From: Drosophila pseudoobscura
Taxonomy: Eukaryota; Arthropoda; Insecta; Diptera; Drosophilidae
Assembly: GCF_009870125.1 (NCBI RefSeq)
Contig: NC_046680.1
Coordinates: 8,370,001-8,434,000, forward strand
Reading direction: 5' to 3'
Length of the DNA: 64,000 nt
The notes beneath the pieces were generated by a model, which was not told the DNA's origin, searched no databases, and worked only from the letters and a program-made list of their open reading frames with translations. Below are positions 55,491 to 64,000 of this stretch, piece by piece (within the stretch, counting starts at the first letter, position 1; each line of letters starts with the position of its first letter). A program made the position numbers and the translations under genes.

Positions 55491-58400
55491 CTGAAAGAAA
55501 AATCATTGACTTTTATTCGGGAACTGAGATGAGGACAATAAAATACCTGCCCACAGGATATACCAGGAGGCCGTCACTCACTCCCCCCCTGTGGCCTCCA
55601 ACCCACTCTGAATGTCAAATGTCACAATGCGAATGAGGTCACAACACGGCGGGGGGCGTGGGGCGGGGGCGGACAAGGCCATTGATGGGGAAAAATCAAA
55701 CTGAATTATGTTTTGAAGGTCTCCTCCCCCTCCCCCTCCACCTCCACAGCTTTTTTTTCTTATATATTACATAAGGCTGACATGGTTTACTTTTTATCCT
55801 TAAGATGCGGAAGTAACGCACCCGACCCAAACAATGGCCAGAGCCAGAGGCTAGCCTTCGATGTCTGTTACTGCCACTGCCGACACGACACACTGACACG
55901 GCCCCGATTTGGCCTAAAAAGAATATAATTGAAAAACCAGGTCGTTACTTAACCAGAATGAAGCCCAGTTGTGTGTGCAACATGTCGTGCATTTGGCAAA
56001 GCACAATTCTCTCTACCCCCCTCTCCCACCATCTACCCTACCCCATCACCATACCTCCTTATGGCACGCGCAGCGCACTCTGCTTCCCACTTAAAAGCTA
56101 AGGCCAACATGTTGCTAACGCTGTGACGTCAGTGCCGAGCCAAGCCGAGCTTTGCAGCAGCACCAAAATTGTGCCTGTATGGTACGTTGAAGGTCGCTGC
56201 AAATATACTCTATTCTATGTGAAGGTAGTGCAACTTTTAAGCAGCCCAAGGCTGTCGTCCCACTCAAGGCGAGCAAAAGCTCATGTAAGAGTACCAAAGC
56301 TTCGACTAGTTCGCGTTCCGTTCTCTCGTCTACTCTGACGCAATTCTGTTCTGCTTAAACCGCGCTTAGCAACAGCAGCGACAACATGCACATACATGCA
56401 CAAAAAAATGCAAAACAACAACAAAAAAGTTTGTATACAAAAAACAGCTGTTGCAGCAACGCGTTCCGCGCGCTCAGCATGTATTTGTGCGCTCTGGCAG
56501 CATGTTGCGAGAGCGCGTGCTCTCTCTCTGGCGGTTAGGTAAACATGTTTGTCTTTACTTTTGCTTTTGTTTTTGTGTTTCTTCTTGACCTGCATGCACA
56601 ATATATAACTGGCACGCGAAAGAGAGCGACCACGAGAGAGGAGAGTGGTAGCGCGCTCTCGCTTAATGCTCTCTATATGCTAAGTTTGTGTGTGTGTGTT
56701 AGAAAACATCTGATTTTTGTATTGCTTTGCAATCAGTTGGCAATGTTTGCTCAGCTCCATGAATGTGAGCGTGTGAATTTGTATGTACATACGCGAATGT
56801 GTGTGTGTGTGTCAAGTTTTGTTTATGGCACATCCATAGATACATACATACAAATACACTTGGCCCACAATTGACAACATTCACACTCAAACACACGCGC
56901 GCGCACACAGACGAAAGAAAACTTGTATGAAAATGGGGGCAAGCGAACGGAACGACGAACGGAACGACGGTACAATGCGGACAGAGTTTAATAATATTTG
57001 ATTAGATTACAGTCTGCCACGCTTTTATTTCCACATATGCATACATATATTAAACTAATACTGTTATTGTGTATGTATTCGATTATTCCATTTCATCTGT
57101 CCATTATCATTTACATTTCATCACTCTGCCCGAAAGTTACAGCGAAAACGGGAAAATCATCATGCCTATGACGCAGTGGAAATCCGCTACACTATCACAA
57201 AACGAGCGTAACGAAACGGAAGGGAACGGATTGGATTGGAACGTGTAAAGTATTGGTGGCAGGGCGACGAGACGACGACGCTATGAAACATTTTTGCTGA
57301 GTGGCTGTGATTTTCGGGGTAACGGTTTCGGTTTTGGCAAGCAGTCCCCCGACGGCACTCAAAATGTCATTAGCCACGAAATCTTCAACTTTCGCTTGCA
57401 GATAAATTATTTTGCAATCGAGGAACTGTTGATTATATGCGACAATATGGGCAATACTTCTTCTCTTCTCAATATCATCAACAAGGGCATATAAACAAAA
57501 AAAAAAACATTCTCACAGGGTTCCACCCCTCCTCCTCCGATCCGCGCTGATTGGATGCACTTCTTGGCAAGCCGATCGCGCCAGCCACACGCTGCCACCG
57601 TCCGACAGGTGGCGTGGGGAGGAGGGAGGAAGGCAGGGAGGCAGGGAATCTGGTTACGGGGGGAGAGAGCGCATTGTTGAACTAATTTCATTTGGCTTGG
57701 CCACCGTCCTTGGCATGCTTTTTGATTTTGCAATACGGTTTGCGTTTTGCATTGGTCTTGGTTAATTTATTTATTTATTGCTCATTTTCCTGTCTCTCTC
57801 TCTCTGTCCCAGTCAGTGTCTCATGCTTGCCTATGAATGTATTTTTTTTGACGCACATTACAGCATTGCATTTTATATTTGCTGGCGGAAAATGGAAACG
57901 GGGCGAAGGCGACCCGTCCCCCCGTGCGCCTCAAGCCAGCGCCAAGTGAAAGGCAGGCGGCAGCAGGCACCACACCACCAAACTGGCGCTAGAGGGCGCT
58001 GCACGACAGCCACAGGAAAACCCGTTCAAAGAAAACGGCAACAACAGCAACAACAACAACTAAAGCGAGTGGAAACAAAAAATATGTTGCAACTTTTGAA
58101 AACAAGTTCCGTCCTCTGTCCCTCCGTGTCGTGTCCGCCTGTGTGCACCTTTCGTTTGCTTTTTGCTTCCCCTTTTTTCATTTTTCTTTGTTGTGTGTCT
58201 TATGAAATGGTCCCATAGATTGGATATGAATATTGCACACGTGACTGCTGCAGAACGGATTCGCCAACCAGCATTTATGGCAATTATCATTAAATTCGTT
58301 TTCCTTTAGTCATCCAGAAAGATGCGTCATGACAAAAGCTTCATTCATTGCAGTCATTAATTCCCTCTTTCTTTTTGTCTCCATCTTCCCTCCCATCGCC

Positions 58401-58935
58401 CCATTAAATGTGTCATCTAAGGCGGAAGCGGTGGAGTGGAGTCGTGGCCTTCTTCGGGTTCGGTTAATAATATGACAAAACATCACTCCAGCTGGCTGTT
58501 GGGATGATCGTTAGAAGTGTATCGAGACTCTTCGTGTCGCTGATTGACCTCGGAGTCGACCTTACAAATACCCATTATTCTATCTGTCTGTATGCGCGCG
58601 TGTGTGTGTGTGTGTGTATGTGCTCAACCCTCCCATGGCTTCACAGCTGAGCGAGCGTTTCTGTCGTTGTTTGAGGGGGCTGCACCTTTGATGGGTTACA
58701 TGGTCACACAGCCTGCCTACCTCCCCCTCCATCAATATCTCTCTCACTCTCTCTCTCTATCTGTCTCGCTTTGTTGTGTAGCAGATACACACATGGAACA
58801 GGCACATGCATGATATTGTAGGGGATTTTATCGACTCTTTGGACACGGACAAGTGAGCGAGGGCCATGAGATAAGAGGCATTTGAACAAAACCGTTGAAA
58901 GTTGTAATATTTCAAGGTTTTGCAGTACAACTCAC
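55491..58935 (-). other. atos: atos 5' UTR intron (proximal)
   Basis: No coding frame supported. Contains ATG-centred palindromes (CAACATGTTG at 56105-56114, AAACATGTTT at 56541-56550), GT and CT repeats and a GA/CT run at 58738-58760. Confidence 0.5.
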
Positions 58936-58973
58936 CTTTCAAAACGCTAAAATTCCATTATTTTTGCTGTTTG
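58936..58973 (-). other. atos: 38-base non-coding micro-exon of the atos 5' UTR
   Basis: A long pyrimidine tract ending CTCTCGTTGCAG precedes 38 bases that end in AAAG before GTGAGT. Both splice sites are near consensus. The exon contains ATG GAA TTT TAG, a three-codon upstream ORF. It would splice to the acceptor at 55491. Confidence 0.6.
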
Positions 58974-61539
58974 CTGCAACGAGAGAGAGAGTGCAAGGAA
59001 GAAAGAGAAACTATTAAAAAAGGAAATACTCCAAGATTAATTACAACAAATAGCAGCGAAAATTAAATAATTGAGCAACATTGTTATACTGTAAGCTGAA
59101 GCGTAATTAAACCCATTACACAGAGCGGAATACTGATAGAGACAGAGACACCCTGTTTCTTACACAACAAATAAAGTTAAACGGCAGTCGAGCCAGCTCT
59201 CGCTCAATCATTCACTCGCAAGCACAAACACACACAACATTGCCCAAGGTATCGCAATAGAAGGTGGGACAAGCACACACTGAATCAAGTTTGTCTACCA
59301 CCTTGCTATCAATATACTCTGGCTCTGCTCACATGTGCGCAGCAAAAACAAAAATTGTAAACAAACGCAGTCCAGTTATGGCTCTGCTCGGCGCTCTTCT
59401 TCCCCACGTGTGACAGTGTGTGGTGTGTGAGAGGTCTGTAACGTGAGCACGTGAGACCGTCTCGCTCACACTGTCTGGAGTGCGTGTGTGTGTGTGTGTG
59501 AGAGAGAGAGTGGGAGAGTTGAAGTAACCACCAGCTAGAGGAGGAGGACGCACAGGACAGGACTTTGCCAAAGAACTGCGAGTGAGTGTGAGTGAGAGTA
59601 AGTCGAAGACACCGATGGCACGTTTTATTTTTAGCCAAAACGTTATACCCGTCTTGCAAATCGAGAGCACAGAATGAACGGACGGGCACGCACATTCGTT
59701 CTTCTCCGTCACAGCAGCAGGCAAAAGCAAATGACCGCAAGAAGTTCCATTGCTCGCTCTCCCGCTCTCTACTCCCCACCTCCACTTCCAGAGTGCGACA
59801 ACTTCGTTCTGTGCTCCACTCACCCAGCCCCAGCCCCAGCGCCCCCCGCCCCCCGCCACTCCACTCCTCACTATGTTCTGCTCCGCTCTCCGTTCTGGCC
59901 GCTCACTTCATTTACATTTCCAACTGCGCACGTATAAAATTACATCGGGACTGTTGGACTGCCCGCGATTATAATTGGATGTGTGTGTGTGTGTGTGTGA
60001 GGAATGCGTTAAGTTTAATTTTTACTTATTTAGTTCTTTCATCTGCTCACAAAAATTTCTATAAATTGCCATATTAAAACGTACGAGACGTGGGGAAAGA
60101 TAGAGCAGATAACTTCCCAATCTCTTGACCAAAAAACAACTGTTGCTTCATTTTTATTTTTCTCTTAAGTGGTCTTTTTCATACAGCTTTCTCTTATATA
60201 AGACAGATGGATAGTGAAAGTATACGTTAATCGGGTTCTTTGGCCAACATATTCTACATACATATGTATGTGCATCAATCACATTAAATTGACCTTAAAA
60301 AGGGAAGCTTTTTCATCATCGTGCCATTCCTTACTGCGCTTTCCCCAACACATGTGTGTGTTGTCCTCTCTCTCTCTCTTACTCTCTCTCTCTGTCGTTG
60401 TAAGATCTTACACGTGGGTGGTTTTAAATGTTGCGCAATTGTCCATAAATCCGTATGATCTGATCTGGGGGCGCACCCAGCCCAGCGACAGCGACAGCAC
60501 GCCACGACTGTGTGTTGCATGGAAAATACCAGGTGTAAATGATTTAGCTAAATCTCCGAGCACGATTCTCCATCGTAATCAGCTGCTCAGCTACTCTGTT
60601 CTGCTCTCCTCTCAATAGTTAATAAGTGCCTCTCGTTCTGTCTGCATGGGGCACACGAATGTTGACACACAGCGAATGCAACAACCAACAACTGACGCCA
60701 CAATTAGAAAATGTGTGTCAATTATATTAACAAAAAAAAAGTAGTTTTCCCGACTTGACACACACACACACACACCACACACGGACACGCATACAAAAGA
60801 AACACTCGGGGCGTTTGAGGGAGTGGAACGGAGCAGTCAGCGATAGTGAGGTAGCTGGAGAGTGAGAGGGAGCGATATTCCAATTGCCTTTTCAGTAATT
60901 TATGTGTTATACAACAACAGCAACAACAACCACAACGACAGCTATAATAACGCTGAAGGGGGCGTCGAATAGTCTCCCAAAGTGTTTCACCCACACACAC
61001 ACACACACACACTAGTGCATGAGCGATCTTCAATTATTATACTGTATATGTATATGTATATGTGTGGGTGGACACGGGCAGAGCTTTGACTATTGCGATG
61101 TTTTTATTTGAGCATTACGTCACCAACACATGCGCAACTGCACAGCTGAGTGGGGAACGTCACAGCACGTTACTCTCACCCACACACAGGGAGTACATAG
61201 GGGGGACTTTTGTACATATGTATATTCTAGGTACCAACCTTTTGCCTAACACTTTTCCACTGCCAAAATGTTCACGTTTATCCAAAACTTTTTAAACTTT
61301 TTGTGGGTTTTCTTGATTGATTTGATTTGGCTTCGCTTTTCTTTGCAACCGAATTCCAAATCCCATTTCCTCTCAACTGTTCATATTTAACTATTCACTC
61401 GCTGCTGCCTTGGCTGATGCTGCTGCTGCTGCGGCTTCTTCTGCTGCTGATGTTGCGTCTGTTTGCTCTTAGTTCTAGGCGGCTGACAACAGCAACAACG
61501 TTGACAGCGTCGACATATTGGGTGTTCACGTAGCTGCAT

Positions 61540-62060
61540 TTGAATTCTCAACGGTTTTGCCTAGCGTTTTCAATGTGAAATCGAATTGAAGTCGCGTTTT
61601 CGAAGAGTACACTGCACGCACCGACACGACACACACTCGCAGAACAATCGTACTGTATATGTATCTGTTTCAGTTTCTGTTTTGTTCCCACACCACACTG
61701 ATTTTGATTTTGCTCACTAGCACGAAACGGAATACAAACGAATGCGAAACACAAGAGTCCAGCAATGGCAGCAGCAGGTAACAAATACCAACAGACTGTT
61801 AACGAAATGAAACTTGTTTGCTTAGATTTCAATATTATTTTTGGTCTCTGGCTGCACTTTTTGGCTCTCCACGAACAAAACAAAAAAAAACCCCAAGATT
61901 TGCCTGCCTCTCTCTCGCTGGCTGCTTTTGCTCTCTCGCTTAACTGCAGAGTGGGCCGCGTGTGGTCGCTTTGGGGTTCGCAAGTTGAATGAGCGGACGA
62001 CGACAGTGCTCCGCTGCTGACGGCAACTTTCTAAAACAGCTGAGTCGAGCCACACGCTCG
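61540..62060 (-). promoter_or_regulatory. atos: Possible distal first exon and promoter of atos
   Basis: On the minus strand this is unique, 5' UTR-like DNA (GCCGTCAGCAGCGGAGC, AAAAGTGCAG, GAAACTGAAACAG words) without a long frame, upstream of the micro-exon. No convincing donor was fixed, so the exon end is open. Confidence 0.35.
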
Positions 62061-64000
62061 CGACGCCACGGCTGGCTTTGTTTTGCTTCTGTCTGCGTAC
62101 GTGTGTATCTGTGTGTTATGTGCTCGGTGTGTACATTATATGTTTCTCCCTATATACGCAGCACATATATACATGTATGTACTGTACGTGTGGCTATGTG
62201 TAGGGAAAACTACGTCGTACATTTGGCTAGTTTTTTTTTTCCTTTTCTTTTGTTTTGTTTTATTTATTTTTTGGCATGGGCCCTCCTCCAACATCTGGTA
62301 ACCAACATGTTGCCAGCGTCACAGTGGTGTGCGCCAACATGTTGCACTGCGCAGGGAAAAATAACACAAAGAATGTATACAAAAATCATATGGAATTTCC
62401 AAGGCCCTGGAGGGAGAGAGGGAGAACGCATATGCACATAGACATACATAGCAAGAGTGAGAGACATGCATGGCGACATTTGAGTGATAAGTGAAGTAAA
62501 TAGGTAATATGTACTATGTATGCATATATTATATACACATGTATACGTGTAGATCGTAAATAGAGGGGCAGACATCTCCAAGTGATAGCGATTCAATAAC
62601 AAAAGCCAATCACAGATACAGAAAAGTATACACACAGCAATACAGCGAAACGAACCCGTTTCCATATGTTTGAAAGATGATGATGATGGTTGCTCCTCAG
62701 CTTCTGCTGCTGCCACTGCCTCTGCTACATTTATGTTGCTGTTGCTTTTGTGGCTTTTTGCTTTTTGCTTTATATACCCAAAATAGCTGGCATATAAAAG
62801 AATCTGCTTGCGTTTTTATTTTTGCTGCTTGAGGTACTTGTTGGGGGCTGGCAGACGCACGGAGCGGAGTTCTTGGAGAGAAGTAAACAACAAAAACGCA
62901 GAAAAAAATAAAAACCACAAAAAACGCATGCGCCCTCGCTGCACTTAATACATATGTATGTACTGTATGCGTGAATGTGTGTGTGTGTGTGTGTGTAAGT
63001 ATAATCCAAAACCCAAAGACAGTCAGCAGTTGGCCAGACAGACCCCAAAAGACGTCGCGACCCAGACAACAGCAACAGCATTTACAGTTTCAGTTTATGT
63101 TTGCTTAAGCTGCTGCTCTCTTTGTCTCTCTGCCTCCCTCTCTCTCTCTCTCTCTCTCTATCTGTGTGTGCTATTCTCTGTGGACCTTGCAAACCAAACG
63201 ATGCGACATCTTATCAGCAGCACCCACACACACACACACACTCGGAACAGTGATATGCTGATATGATTTGTACGTCGTCACAGGTCTCTCTGCATGTGTT
63301 AATGATAAGAATAAATCTGCTCAAAGTGGTTTCTTTGTATCTTAGACGAATATTGTTGAATATCTCCTTCCTATTGCTCTCTTTTTCTCTTTTCTCAAGA
63401 CCAAATCAATGCGCACACACAATCGCGGACAAAAACAGACCAAGACCCAGACGCAGACACATCCACATCCACAACCACCTACGGGTGCATATGGACTCTC
63501 GTCACTTGTCTGCGGAACGAACTTGAGTAACCCAAGCCGAAGGATACACGGCCGACGACGAGGCGTCTCTGGCGACAACAAAGACTTGTCCGCGCTGCAG
63601 ACAAAGAAATGCCAAGACCGTCTGTGTTTGGGTCTGGGTCTCTTGCTCTTGCTCTTGGCCAAACAGGAAAACAAGAATCTGCTGTTGACCCCTCTCACTC
63701 TCAACTCTCCACTGGCCTGGCAAAGTGTGCGGGGGGTGAATTTTTACAAATCCGAAGCTAAGGGGGAATCGATTGGAGGGGTGTCTTGACGACGTGGACA
63801 GATTAGTGACTGAAGTGTAATTTGCCATCTATCAATCTCCCAATCGATTCATTTCCCAGGTCCTCCTTTTGGATCGTTATCTAGGGACTAGTCCTAATGC
63901 ATCTCAGGTCGTTCTTCTTACCATTCCCAGACCCGAGAATAGGTCCCGGCGATAGCACGCAAGATTCCCTACAAATATTTACCGACTTTCTTGCCGAACC
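62061..64000. other. Gene-free flank upstream of atos
   Basis: No protein exon or RNA gene recognised on either strand. Holds two CAACATGTTG palindromes 32 bases apart (62303, 62335), a (GT)n run at 62977-62996, a (CT)n run at 63137-63159 and a (CA)n run at 63226-63241. Confidence 0.5.
63137..63160. repeat. (CT)n microsatellite
   Basis: Pure CT run of about twelve units. Confidence 0.8.

Noticed and set aside
1..64000. CRISPR arrays, bacterial operons, rRNA or tRNA genes
   Set aside because: None seen. The window is clearly insect nuclear DNA with spliced genes; no cloverleaf-like segment with A and B boxes was recognised by eye, though a tRNA scan was not possible.

Overview
The window is eukaryotic, compact, intron-bearing DNA from a Drosophila genome. 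It holds three protein genes, all on the minus strand, in the order toutatis (tou), enigma (egm), atossa (atos, CG9005 type). From established knowledge this is the 47F-48A block of Muller element C (2R in D. melanogaster). The abundant CA, CAG and GA microsatellites and GC-rich third codon positions would suit an obscura-group fly, but the species call is a weak inference.

Layout from low to high coordinate. 1 to about 8.0 kb has no convincing gene. By known synteny (E(Pc)-inv-en-tou) it should be the tou-proximal end of the engrailed regulatory domain. It has a cluster of TAATTA-type homeodomain sites, a candidate Polycomb response element and several short tandem repeats. About 8.0 to 10.5 kb is AT-rich and probably the tou 3' UTR and its downstream flank. 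10,517-23,370 is the tou coding region, 16 coding exons that join in frame into a 3,366-residue BAZ2/TIP5-type chromatin remodeller subunit (TAM/MBD, DDT, WHIM/WSD, two PHD fingers, bromodomain). 23.45-44.15 kb is a very large tou 5' UTR intron of simple repeats and strongly strand-asymmetric sequence, with a probable distal non-coding first exon at 44.15-44.6 kb and a possible proximal one near 24.1-24.4 kb.

45,638-47,721 is egm, three exons, 648 residues, a divergent VLCAD/ACAD9-like mitochondrial protein whose catalytic signatures are replaced. A Motif 6 housekeeping promoter lies just upstream. Related copies of a dispersed repeat lie on both sides of egm, and between egm and atos is a plus-strand, apparently decayed spliced gene. 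50,957-55,381 is atos, six coding exons, 1,363 residues, with the conserved Atos/FAM214 C-terminal domains. It is preceded by a 38-base non-coding exon at 58,936-58,973 and a probable distal first exon near 61.5-62.0 kb. The rest of the window to 64 kb shows no gene.

The genes are neighbours and not an operon. Tou works with ISWI and CtBP in chromatin assembly and with Pannier/Chip in proneural activation; Egm is mitochondrial; Atos is a nuclear regulator of a metabolic programme. All exon limits were read by eye from splice signals and checked by reading-frame continuity, so single-base errors are possible at untested ends (UTRs, promoters, poly(A) sites).
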